Of a stretch of DNA of 64,000 nt, positions 45,875 through 57,000 are shown one piece after another (within the stretch, counting starts at the first letter, position 1; every line of letters starts with the position of its first letter). Both the position numbers and the translations under genes were made by a program. The DNA comes from Castanea sativa (lineage: Eukaryota > Streptophyta > Magnoliopsida > Fagales > Fagaceae). Below the pieces are notes generated by a model. The model saw only the letters and a list, made by a program, of their open reading frames with translations. It ran no database searches and was not told where the DNA came from. The DNA lies in NCBI RefSeq assembly GCF_040712315.1, contig NC_134024.1, forward strand, positions 1,054,001 to 1,118,000. The letters are read 5' to 3'.

Positions 45875-47415
45875 CTCCCATTTAAAGCACTTTACCGACA
45901 AGGTGAGGAAAGGTGTTCTGCAGCTGATGTAAGGACTCCCAAGTAGCATCCTCAGGTGGGCAGCCCATCCATTGCACCAAAACCTCAGTGATCACTCGAG
46001 ATCTCAATGACTTAGTCCTTGACTGCAGCACAGCAATAGGTCACTAAAAATCTGGCCTTCCTCATCCACTGGTGGCAGAGCTGGCATGGAATGCACATTT
46101 AGACCAAGCTTCATCTTGAAGCAAGAAACATGAAAAACAGGATGTAATTTGGACTTAGGAGGTAAAGCCAACTTATAAGACAGTCCCAACTTTCTGCAGA
46201 ATCTGAAAAGGTCCAAAAAACCTTGGGAGACAGCTTCCACTTCCCTTTATACGCCGTCTTCTGCCTATAAGGCTGCAGCCTCAAGTAGACCCAGTCACCC
46301 ACATTAAAGGACCTATCTTGCCTGTGCTTATCAGCTTGGAACTTCATCTTCTCTTGTACAGCAGCTAGGTGGCCCTTAAGAGTAGCTAGAACTGCAGCTC
46401 TCTGACACAGAAGAGAATCTAAAGCATCCACTCTAGTGGTGCCAGGAATGTAGCTTTGCAGTGTAGGAGGGGGAAAACCATACAATGCTTCAAATGGTGT
46501 CAACTTTAGACTAGTGTAGAAATTAGAATTGAACCAATACTCTGCCAAAGATAACCACTCTGCCCATCTATGTGGTCTGTCAACAGTAAAAGCCCTCCAA
46601 TATTGTTTCAAACATTTGTTGACAATCTCAGTTTGGCCATCAAACCAAGGCTGATAAGCTGTAGACATGGCTAAGGTGGTACCTTGCAAACGAAACAACT
46701 CAGACCAAAAAAGGGAAGTGAAAATGGCATCCCTATCACTGACAATAGTGGCAGGCATACCATGGAGCTTGAAAACATAATACATATACAATGAGGAAAC
46801 CATAGCGGTAGTATAAGGGTGAGAAATAGGAATGAAGTGAACATATTTGGTCAACCTATCCACTACCACCAGAATCACCTCAAACCCCTGTGATTTAGGC
46901 AGACCTTCAATGAAATCCAAACTTACATCAGTCCAAGGAGTAGTAGGAACTTCCAAGGGCTGAAGCAATCCAGCTAGTGCATAAGTTTCTAATTTAATCT
47001 GTTGACACACATCACACTTCTTGATGTCAAACTTCATACCATGCCAATAGAACTCCCTCTTGGCCCTCTAATAGGTTTTGAGAAACCTAGAATGACCAGC
47101 AACAGGGCTGCTGTGAACAACTTGGAGAACCTGAGGTAGCAAAGGGGAGTGTGGTCCCAAAAAGAATCTACTCTTGTAGAAGATCAAGTCATTCTGCCAA
47201 GTAATTCCCTTTGGAGCATTACCAGATTGGATGGACTGAATTAATTGCTGTGTGGACTGATCTTGAGTATAACTCTCTTTAAGAACATTCAACCAAGTAG
47301 GATCAGGGACTGAAAGAAGAAACAAGTAACTAGACTTATGAGATTCACCCTGCTGGTACAATTCAGGAGCACCATCAGTTCTTCTAGAAAGGGCATCAGC
47401 TACCCAATTCTCCAC
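45875..47415 (-). pseudogene. Chromovirus integrase with chromodomain
   Basis: The zinc-binding head (VVHSSPVAGHSRFLKTY, then CDVCQQIK) is interrupted by a stop near 47070. The catalytic core (47037-46111) keeps the D, D, E residues (DVSLDFIEGLP; IVSDRDAIFTS; GQTEIVNKCL). The GPY-type region follows, then a frameshift near 46180 leads to SKLHPVFHVSCFK and a chromodomain (VITEVLVQWMGCPPEDATWE) at about 45990-45910, ending before the purine-rich tract. The chromodomain would direct insertion to chromatin marks. Confidence 0.85.
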
Positions 47416-48464
47416 CCCTTCTTGTACTTAACCACAAAGGCATATCCCAAAAGTTTTGCAAGCCACTTTTGCTGAGCAGGTGCAGCAATCCTTTGTTCCA
47501 ACAAGAATTTAAGACTTTGGTGATCAGTCCTTACAATGAAAGGCATACCAAGTAGATAGAGTCTCCACTTTTTGACAGTAGTGGCCAAGGCCAATAGCTC
47601 AGTTTCATAGGTGGATAAATGAAGATGCTTGCCTTTCAAAACTTGACTATGGAAAGCAATTGGTCGATTGTCCTACATCAGTACAGCCCCCAACCTAAAT
47701 CCAGAGGCATCACACTCAATTATGAAGGGCTTTGTAAAATTAGGAAGAGCTAAAACAGGAGGATGAGCTACTGCTGCCTTAAGTTGATTAAAAGCAGTGA
47801 GAGCCTTATCAGACCAATGAAACCCATCCTTCTTAAGGAGATCAGTCAAAGGTTGAGCTATGGAACCATACCCTTGAATGAATTTCTTGCAATAAGTAAT
47901 AACCAATGAGGCCTAGAAAACCCCTCAAAGCCTTGACAGTAGTTGGGATAGGCCATTGTTGCATTGCAATAGTCTTTTAGGGTCAGCTTTAACCCCATCC
48001 AAGAGATAATATGACCAAGATATTCCACCTCAGCACATCCAAACACACACTGGGACATTTTGGCATACAACTGATGGGAAAGCAGAATTTTCAAAACAGT
48101 CTTCAAATGTGACAAATGGTCAGTTAAACAAGAACTAAAGACCAAAATATCATCAAAGAAGACTAAAACAGACTTTCTGAGATAAGGTTTGAAAGTAGCA
48201 TTCATAAGAGCTTGAAATGTATATGGTGCATTGGCCAGACCAAAAGGTATCACAAGAAACTCATAATGGCCATCATGAGTACGAAATGCTGTTTTAGGAA
48301 TATCCTTAGGTTTCATACAAATCTGGTGATACCCTGACCTTAAATCCAATTTAGAAAAGATAGTAGCACAGGCAAGTTCATTTAGTAACTCATCAACCAA
48401 AGGAATGGGAATTTTGTCATTAATAGTGGCCTTATTCAAAGCCCCATAATCTATGCACATTCTC
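47400..48464 (-). pseudogene. Chromovirus reverse transcriptase and RNase H
   Basis: RT (48460-47858) shows CIDYGALNKATINDKIPIP, FSKLDLRSGYHQI, PFGLANAPYTFQALMN and the catalytic FFDDILVFS, the FxDD form common in chromoviruses. A frameshift near 47930 leads to the thumb/RNase H (47906-47400: [42 protein letters not shown]), itself cut by a stop near 47672. It is recognisable throughout but not translatable as one protein. Confidence 0.85.
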
Positions 48465-49188
48465 CAACTCCTATCAACTTTTCTAACAAGTAAAACAAGT
48501 GAGGAAAAAGGACTCTGACTAGGCTGGATTGAACCAACCTCAACAACTCTTGCACAATTTTTTCAATTTTAGTATTTTGGAAATAGGGGTACCTATAGAG
48601 TCCCTCACAGATTGGAGAGGTGCCTTCTTTAAGTGTGATTTGATGTTCACGTCCTTAGAATGGAGGCAGTCCGGATGGAACCTCAAACACCTAAGAAAAC
48701 TGGTCCAATAACTTTGACAGTGCAGTAGGTAATGGTGATTGCTCAAGACCAAGGTTGTTGATAGCTTCAATCTGAAGAACCAGACCTTTCTTGGCAGAGC
48801 TACTAAAGAATTTGTCAGCATCTAGGAGAGTAGACCTTGATGGGTGCAGACCTTGCAAAAACGCCCTTTTATCCAAGTAAGAAAACTCCATGTTTAATAA
48901 CTTGAAGTCCCAAATGATTTCTCCCAAGGTACATAACCACTGGGTGCCAAGAACCACTGCACAACCCCCAAAATGCAGTACATAGAAATCCACCACAAAT
49001 TTATACCCTTGAATTGAAATACTGACTCCATGACACACCCCTAAAGTTTTAATAACACTACCATCAGCTACTTTAACTTCCAAGATTTGTGAAGTGTCTA
49101 ATTGTAAATGTAAGGTAGGCAACTCAGCAACATCTAAGAAATTGTGAGTGCTCCCAGAATCAATGAGAGACACTACTTCATGATTCAT
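48465..49188 (-). pseudogene. Chromovirus aspartic protease and pre-RT linker
   Basis: The frame 49188-48691 begins with the retropepsin active site LIDSGSTHNFLD and includes VLGTQWLCTLG, the second typical protease motif. A frame change near 48700 leads into the linker (SVRDSIGTPISKILKLKK region in another frame) before RT. It would normally cleave the gag-pol polyprotein. Confidence 0.75.
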
Positions 49189-49197
49189 AATCCTGCC

Positions 49198-50503
49198 CTA
49201 AACCCTCATTGTCTGAGATGAAGGGCTACCCACCAATGCATACAATGGAATTTTAGCAGGTGGAACCACATCTTCATGCACATTATCCTGATGTCCCATC
49301 ACCAACCCATCATCTTCTAACTCAACTAGCTGCACTCTTGATTTATGCTCAATTCCCACATCCCATCCCTTAAGCAAAAACAACTTTGCTCCCTTACTTT
49401 TTTTTGATAGGTAATAAAGATATATATTCAAGAACACTACCTTATGCAGAAAAACATAAGGCAGAGAGACAAGTACAAAGGGAAGAGGGAGAGTAAAAAG
49501 ATAAAAAAAGAAAAAGAAACTAAGTACACAGGAGAGCTAAGGAATATAGGGAGAAAATCACTAGAGGTGAGCCCCCAAGCCCTAGACCAGTCAAATAGAG
49601 TGCCACTAAAAGAGTCCAAAAGCTGGTCATCCGAACTTTCCATGTCCTCGAACGTCCTCCTATAAACCCAATTTTCCTTCTCTCCCCCATTTGAGCACTA
49701 GTTAACCTTTGTAATGGCAGCCTTACCTTAGTATCAGTCTTACCCTCCAGCTTAGGAAAACCCAAGATAGAAGGTTTACCATTATCTATCATATTACTGA
49801 AAGATTTCCTACTACTCACTAGGTATTCATCTTGAAATTAGCTAAACCAAAGACTTCATTAAGAGATTTAGGCATTAGCATCCTTACTGGTAGCCTAATC
49901 TCATCTTTTAACCCACTCAAAAAACAACTCAAATTATGAGACTCAGACAAGCCCCTAATCCTATTAGAAAGAATCTCAAAATTAACTTTGTAAGAAATCA
50001 CAGTTGTGGTATGTTTGAGTCGAGTGAGTGCCTCCATGGGATCATCATAGATCGTGGCACCAAAACAAGTCTAAAGAGCTTTGACAAAGACATCCCAGCT
50101 AGCAAAACCACCAGCTTGCTCAGCATCGTGGAACCAAATCAGAGCTTCTTCATCAAGATGATACAAGGCCAAAAGTATTGTGATAAGAAAAGAATTGATT
50201 TGTTCTATAAACCCAACTAGTTGGATCTTCCCCTTGAAAATTAGGGAATTCCAATTTCAGATTCTTGATGCAATTCATGGCTGAAGGCTCCAAGTTGTTG
50301 GCATTGTTAGTGAGGAGAGCTCTTGATCCATGCAACGGCAATACTTGTTGTTTTTCCTCAGCTTCAACCATCCTTTGCATGAACGAGTTGTTAATTTGCA
50401 ATTGCTTCTGCATTTCCTACAGAGTATGTTCATGGCAATCTGTAATCTTGGATAAAGCTGCAATTTTTTCTGAGTTTTGGGAATTTGATCGAGTTTCAGT
50501 CAT
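49198..50503 (-). pseudogene. Chromovirus gag
   Basis: Starts at the ATG at 50503. The frame has a TAG at about 50419-50417 and then resumes (QINNSFMQRMVEAEEKQQV, LKLEFPNFQGEDPTSWVYRT). The capsid part continues in 50037-49819 (LTRLKHTTTVISYKVNFEIL, LSCFLSGLKDEIRLPVRML). The CCHC zinc knuckle expected next is missing, because a retroposon occupies about 49395-49690. The tail resumes as GAKLFLLKGWDV at about 49390. Structural protein of the element, now broken. Confidence 0.75.
49395..49690 (-). mobile_element. Retroposed fragment inside gag
   Basis: About 295 bp interrupt gag where the zinc knuckle should be. On the minus strand the insert ends TTACCTATCAAAAAAAA, a poly(A)-type tail. The same tail is found in the tiny insertion in the Kelch-like gene (52825-52842). 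The insert body encodes no recognised domain. A clear target duplication was not found, so some gag sequence may have been lost on insertion. Confidence 0.55.
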
Positions 50504-50525
50504 GGTGGTGAATTGGAATCGTAAT

Positions 50526-50537
50526 GCTCTGGTACCA
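50526..50537 (-). other. Chromovirus primer-binding site (tRNA-Met type)
   Basis: The minus strand reads TGGTACCAGAGC, one base from TGGTATCAGAGC, the complement of the plant initiator tRNA-Met 3' end used by many LTR elements. It lies one base inside the 5' LTR end. Confidence 0.8.
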
Positions 50538-50538
50538 A

Positions 50539-50825
50539 TGTTAAGGACTGGAATGGGTTAGGAAATTCTGGTAGGTTGCTTCGAGGGAACCTAATCCTCC
50601 ATAGCAGAATTACAGGGAAGAGGAGAATATCCAAATCAACAATTCAATTATCAATGCCCAATACAATCTGTACTCTTCGAAATATATGCAAGTTACAAAA
50701 CCCCAACTAACTCTAACCACTAATCAGTTAGTTAGTTATGAAGGACTAACTAAACTGCCACCTGTCATTATGAGTAATACTACCTTACTATGCTCATGTA
50801 TGCTACCTACTATAGGTATCTAACA
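50539..50825 (-). repeat. 5' LTR of the chromovirus
   Basis: 287 bp, same ends as the copy at 45554-45868 and nearly identical by eye. It should hold the element's promoter. Immediately inside it is the primer-binding site. Confidence 0.9.
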
Positions 50826-51538
50826 GATGTGTACACTGATCTTACAGCTTGATAAGGAATTACTGGGCTTTGTGCCTCTTGATTGCTGTTCGAGTTTGCT
50901 CCTCCACCCATTAAAAGTGATGTTAGAACCCTGATTTTTTATTTTTTATTTTGCTATGGCATTGCCTAGATCTTCCAAGGCTAGCTTAAAGCTTTGGTAT
51001 TTTCACTCAGCAAGGCAGCAAGGAAATGCTAACAGCTCTGGCGGCACACTTCACCACACTAATTATCTTAAGAAGATTTCCTTCAGGTCTGAACTCTAAA
51101 ATTTCACAATTTGGAGGGATTTCGTTTTTCAAGTTTCTCAATTTCTAAATCCTAATCTATAACTTATCTCTGCACTCCCAATCCTCTTCCCCAAATGAAA
51201 ATTATTCTCCATTGGGAATCTAGAAATCACAATCTAACTGGAGGAGCCAAATTAACACCAATGTAACAGAAGAGTCAAATCTTTTCGATCTGCAAAATGA
51301 AGCCTCTGACAGGACAAAAAAACCCCCATATATTTCAAAATCTCAGAACCAAACCTCTCTTTCTCAGACACACATTTTTCAATTCCTAGACACTGTCTAT
51401 TAAATAAACGTGGTTTGATTTTCACTGATGAAAAATGTGTGTAAACAATAAACTCAGAAAATATATATCTGAAAATAAAGCCAGAGGAAAAAAGAATTAA
51501 CAACTCTACTTCAAAAATAAAAAATTTGAATTCCTAGA

Positions 51539-51573
<35 letters not shown>

Positions 51574-52086
51574 CTATCTGACATACAAACACATTTTTTT
51601 CAATAATCGTTGACTTCGCACCTCCTCCTATACAGTACACTAATCAACAATTACTCCAGAAACTATTTGCAATATACAACATCCAAAACTAAGTAAAAAA
51701 ATTCAACCCAACAACTGAAATTTTTTTTTTAGAAAAAAAAAAATTGTTACAAAGAGAGGGAAATGACAGGATTGAGGCTGACCTTGGAATTGGAAACTCG
51801 CTTGGAAATCTTCTCCTCAACATTGCTGACAACTCCACCTTACATGCTGATCAGTTTGCTTGACTCTGTGGATCCCTGTTTGCACAAGTAATGTGCTTTC
51901 AAAGTTCTATGAAGAAAAGGGATGTTGGGATTTGAATTGATCACCATCATCCTGGGTTTGGTTTTGTGGGTTGAGAAGGACAAGTCAAGCACAATTAAGT
52001 CCCAAGAAACAACTGAAGTATTCATACGGTATGTAGACACGAAAAAAAATAAAAGTAATTAAGCGAAGAAGAAAAGGCCATAAAAA
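50826..52086. other. Gene-free stretch between chromovirus and Kelch-like locus
   Basis: No gene motif found. A 31-base poly(A) run lies at 51540-51570. A small frame at 52040-51840 (minus) is downstream of the Kelch-like gene and could be its 3' UTR; no domain was seen. Confidence 0.4.
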
Positions 52087-53891
52087 CTATACTGAGCCAA
52101 AAACGTAGCAGCCTCTGATGAAACCATCATTTGGGAAGGGGCTATCAACTACATAATGCTCCGAATGAAGGAACTTTGCCAAAAATCTGGAGTCACACGT
52201 CTTCCCAATGGCCTGAAAAATTACAATGCTAATAAAACGTTTTTTGTCATCTCCTATAACGAGATCATTGGCAAGGATCGGATTTGGATGCGGAGGCATG
52301 CCAGTCCTTACATAACAAAAGTACATCTTTCCCAAGTGAAGCAGGCTTGATGAGTATTGCACATGCCGAGGGACATTAAAGATCGCATCCATGCCTAAAT
52401 CCTCTGAGACTTGAAGAAGGCGGTGATGCTTAAACATTTGTTGAAAATCCTTTTCTTCTGCTTCCTCTTGCTCTTCTTCTTCTTCTTCTTCTTTCAATTC
52501 ATCTTTCTCTTCCCCAACTAATGGGGCTATAGCAGCTACTGTGTCGTAGTAACATCCATAAAAGGTATTCCCTACAAACTCAGTGTTGCCCGAGAAATTA
52601 CCAGCATAGTTGGGGATGCTAATGCTTGCCCATTCACGTGCGTCAAGATCAAAACAATATAGGTGCTTTTTTTTCTGCCGCCATCCTACAAGGAGAGCTT
52701 TTCTTCCCACAACAGCATGTTCCACCCATATAGTATTCACGTTTATTTCCGGGGGATTATCAGAACAGACCATTCATCAAGTTTAGGATCATACATCTCA
52801 AAGTAAGGAATTTCATTGACTTCTTTTTTTTGATAGGTAAAATAAGGAATTCTATTGACTTCTAAGTCCTGGATGGTGCTTCCAATCACGTAAATCTTCT
52901 CATCGGCCACAAAGGCCAGGGGGCTGGCCTTTCCATAGTTCATTGGTGTACTAGTAAGCAAGTCGTCGTTATCTTTCACTTCACGGTCAATGGCTAGGTC
53001 AAATATATAGACGACTTTCGGTAAAACATCCGGCTCTACATTCTTGAGCTTCTTCTTCACCTCTTCATCAATGTATGGGTTGTCAATATTCATTTCACCA
53101 CCCAAAAAATACAATATGGAGCCCAATTGAACACAACACATACCATCAGGGTATTTGCCGGTTTCAAGTTTAAGGATAGGGGAAAGTGACTTTGGATTAC
53201 TTATTCTATCATCTTGGACTGCTTTCGATGGTGGAGGAGGAAGAGGTATTGGTACATCAACCTCATATAAGGAATACATAACTGGGCTATATGCATGCCA
53301 GAAAAAAAAGTACAGTTTATTCCTTTCTGATGGCTCTGCAAGTAGCTCTGATGGCAGTGACTCAGCTTCCTTTATTTCCGACTCCACGATCTTCAAGTAT
53401 AACCTTTTCCATTTTGTTGATGAACATGGTGACGAAGATTCCAACCTTTTCAATTTTGTTGATGATTGTGGTGACTCTGCTTCCTCTGTTTCTCCTATCG
53501 CCCTCATCTGAGAATCCAAATTCATCATCGCTCTCATCTGAGATGGTAACATCATCACTCTCATCTGAGATGGTAACTTTATTCCCCAATCCATCATCAT
53601 CGGCAAAGACTCCAACTTCCTTGACATCATCAATTCCAAATCTATAATCAACAACTGCGAAGGTGACGTCTTTAATCCCCAATCTATAATCAACAACTGC
53701 GAAGGTTTCAAATTCAAATTCAAATTCAACCGCCCTATCCATCTCGCTTCCTTTCTCACCAAATATGACCGATCATGCGGCTCTTTCCATCTCGCTTCCT
53801 TTCTTGCCCAAGATAACTGATCATACGGCGATTGTGAAGGCGGTGACTGGGAGCCTTTATCTTTCTGGTCCACTGGGTGGAAGGGATCCAT
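52087..53891 (-). pseudogene. Kelch-like gene, frameshifted
   Basis: Two minus-strand frames together resemble a plant Kelch-repeat protein: 53891-52743 (from ATG at 53891) and 52773-52087. Kelch-like pieces are GSILYFLGGEMN, VYIFDLAIDREV, FVADEKIYVIGS, YFEMYDPKLDEWSVL, then in the second frame ALLVGWRQKKKHLYCFDLDA and LLHLGKMYFCYVRTG. The step from DEWSVLI to NPPEINVNTIWVEH needs a one-base frame change near 52750. A Glu-rich run (about 52450-52500) comes from a GAA repeat. A 39-nt insertion duplicates NEIPYF. In the N-terminal part the alternative frame 53742-53362 is open and Asp/Glu-rich, so earlier frame changes are possible. No F-box was seen. The frame is also open upstream into TNL2-derived sequence. 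Confidence 0.65.
52804..52863 (-). repeat. Minimal retroposon footprint: 18-bp tail with 21-bp target duplication
   Basis: TAAGGAATTTCATTGACTTC (52804-) and TAAGGAATTCTATTGACTTC (52843-) flank TTTTTTTGATAGGTAAAA. The minus strand gives TTTTACCTATCAAAAAAA, the same tail as the insert at 49395. It fits an extremely 5'-truncated LINE or SINE insertion that kept only its tail. It adds 13 codons in frame to the Kelch-like ORF. Confidence 0.65.
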
Positions 53892-53925
53892 CGCCGCTAA
53901 ATCCACCCAATCCGAATCCAAATGG

Positions 53926-54099
53926 GGGACTTCAACTACCTCTGTTCCCTAGTAACCAAAAACAATGAAATTAGAAAAATTATTAGAAGAATTTGAAAGA
54001 ACATATATACTTTTCTAAATTCAAGTTTAAATTTGTCAACTTACAGCATTACTTGTCAATACATGTAGGACATCCTTATAACTCCATAACCTACTACAT
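53926..54099 (-). repeat. Duplicate of TNL2 exon 2 end, intron 2 and exon 3 start
   Basis: These 170 bp match 55720-55887: the SRLWSYKDVLHVLTSNA codons, the donor (GCT followed by GTAAGTTG), the whole intron and the GGAACAGAGGTAGTTGAA exon start. Here they follow LRR unit 2 and lead into the Kelch-like gene. It is a recombination scar joining three gene parts. Confidence 0.85.
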
Positions 54100-57000
54100 T
54101 TAAATGATAGCCCCACGCATCCGGAGGGAGATAGTACTTTGAGATTTTTTACATGAACAATGGATGAAGGTAGGCCCGTTATTGCAGTCTCACTCAAGTC
54201 TAACTTCTCCAAACCTTCGATTTTTTCCAAATTTTCTGGCAATTTATCAAGTTTTGAGCAGCCAGATAAATTGAGAGTTTTTAGAGACATCAAACTACAA
54301 ATTGCAATAGGGAGACTTGAAAGGTTTTTGCAATCTCTTAGTTCCAATTCTATAAGGCCAGTGGAGTGTATCACTAATAATGATAGATCTTTTATAACAG
54401 TCTCACTCAAACAAAGTTTCCATAGACGTGGCATATTTTCCACAATATATGGAAATTCCTCCAGTTTTGAACAACCACTAAGATTGAAAAATTCAAGAGC
54501 TTCCAAGCTGATCTTGTGAGGAAGGCTTTTGAGACATTTACAACCATTCAAATCCAAATGAGTAAGCCTTTTGAGATCTCCAAGAGATGTATGTATCTTA
54601 TATAGTCTTGTACAACGTTGGAGGATCAATTGCTTAAGATTTGGGACTCTACTAAGATTCGGGATCTCAATCAAGTTTTGAGAGTCGCTGAGGTCAAGTT
54701 TGGTCAAAGAGCATAAGCCCATTGAAGAACGCTCTAGCATGCCCACGCATCCATAAAGAGATAGTACTTTGAGATTTTTAAAGTGGACAACGGATGAAGG
54801 TAGGCTCGTTATAGCAGTCCAACTCAAGTCTAACACCTCCAAACCTTCAATTTTTCCCAAATTTTCTGGCAATTCATCAAGTTTTGAGCAGCCAGATAAA
54901 TTAAGAGTTTTAAGAGACATCAAACTACAAATTGCAATAGGGAGACTTGAAAGGTTTTTGCAATCTCTTAAATCCAATTCTATAAGGCCAGTTGAGTGTA
55001 TCACTAATAATGATAGATCTTTTATAGCAGTCTCACTCAAACAAAGTTTCCATAGACGTGGCATATTTTCCACAATATATGGAAATTCCTCCAGTTTTGA
55101 ACAACCACTAAGATTGAAAAATTCAAGAGCTTCCAAGTTGATCTTGTGAGGAAGGCATTTGAGACATTTACAACCATTCAAATCTAATCGAATAAGCCTT
55201 TTGAGATCTCCAAGAGATGCATGTATGTTATACAGTCTTGTACAACGTTGGAGAATCAACTGCTTAAGATTTAGGGCTTCACTAAGGTTCGGGATCTCAA
55301 TCAAGTTTTGAGAGTCACTGAGGTCAATGAGTTTTAACTCATTTAGCATCTATTATAAACCAAGAAATAATTAGACAAACTCAAGCCTTAATGAAAATGA
55401 AGGAAAAACACATTTGCATAAGTGAAAATTTTACCATAATTCCTTTCCACAGTTGTTTGATGTCATTGTAATGCATTCTTAGTTCAACAAGTTTGTTTAG
55501 TTGGAAACTAGTTGGCATGGATTTTAAAGGATATCCATGCCAATCTATTACACGTAACTCATTAGAAAGATAACTGAGACCTTGTGGAAGTTAGATAGGA
55601 CCTCTAATGCAGTCACGTGGAGGATACACATAACCAATTTTAAGAAATCTCAAAATTTTCATCTTTGAGAAGGCTTTAGCGCTCAAGCGTTCCTTTGCTT
55701 CAATAGGCATGTTTAGCATTATGCCTTTAACTACCTCTGTTCCCTAGTAACCAAAAACAATGAAATTAGAAAAATTTTAGAAGAATTTGAAAGAAGATAT
55801 ATACTTATCTAAATTCAAGTTTAAATTTGTCAACTTACAGCATTACTTGTCAATACATGCAGGACATCCTCATAACTCCATAACCTACTACGCTTACTAG
55901 GCTCTTTAGGGGATTTACGACGAACAATGTCTTGACCCATTTCTTTAAGCAAATCATGCATCCCAAGAGCTCCATCTGAAGCAATGGTTATTAGAGATTT
56001 GTCCTGAAGAACATCAATATCGTAGGAATAGTGACCTAAACTTTCTAGAGTATCTCTTATGCAATAGTTGTCCATTCCATTAAAGAAACATGCAATATCT
56101 AAAAACAAATCTCTTTGTGTATCATCAAGCCCAACAACACTCATTTCAAGTACATCCATAATGGCTCTATTAGGTTTTGCTCCTAATTTATCTCGAGCAC
56201 TTCTCCATGCATCAAGTGTTTTATCAAACAATGAAGAACCTAAAACTCTAAGAGCTAAAGGAAGGCCGTTAGCGTAACTCACAAAATTTATAGACAAATC
56301 CACATAGTTTTTTTCAGGATGAGGTTTCTTAAAAGCCTTCAAACTAAAAAGCTCCAAAGCTTCATCATCATTCAACCCCTTAGCTCTATATATATCAATC
56401 ACCCCATCCCAATAAGTGTTCAACAAATGACTATCTCTACTTGTTACAATGATTATACTCCCTAGACCAAACCAATCCTTCCTAGCTAATGCTTTTAGTT
56501 GTTCATCATCATTCACATCATCAAGAACAATAAGAACCTTCTTATTGCAGAGACTCTTCCTTAGAATTTTCTTTCCCTCTTCGACATCTGAAATACTTTT
56601 TTCTGCTCCCATGAGGATCTTAGAAAGAATATTTTTCTGTAAAGAAACTAGACGTCGACTTTCAAACTCTTCTCTAACATCAGCAATAAAACTGCTAGCT
56701 TCAAAGTTACGAAAAATTCTATTATAAATTTCTCGGGCAAGAGTTGTTTTACCGATTCCGCCCATTCCACAAATCCCAACTAAGCGGACACAATCCAACC
56801 TTTCAGCCAAGCATAAATCCAACAATTCCTTCACACGGGAGTCCATTCCAACGAGGTGCTCAGAAACAAGTGGGACTTCAGGATCCAACTCACTATTTAT
56901 TCTTTGAATGATTTCTTTGATAACTTCTGATTCAGAACTGCAAAGAATATAGCAGAACAACAATTTCGATGAGGCAGAGCTAGATACATTAATTTAGAGA

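Larger units (their letters stand above)
45554..50825 (-). mobile_element. Ty3/gypsy chromovirus (Reina-like) with both LTRs
   Basis: A 5.3-kb element read on the minus strand: 5' LTR 50825-50539, Met-type PBS, gag, protease, RT, RNase H, integrase, chromodomain, purine-rich tract, 3' LTR 45868-45554. The short size, short LTRs and C-terminal chromodomain point to the Reina-like chromoviruses. AGATG stands outside both LTRs if the ends are set at TTAAGG and CTAAC (plus strand). The LTRs are nearly identical, so insertion is fairly recent, yet several stops and frameshifts and a retroposon in gag make it defective. Confidence 0.9.
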
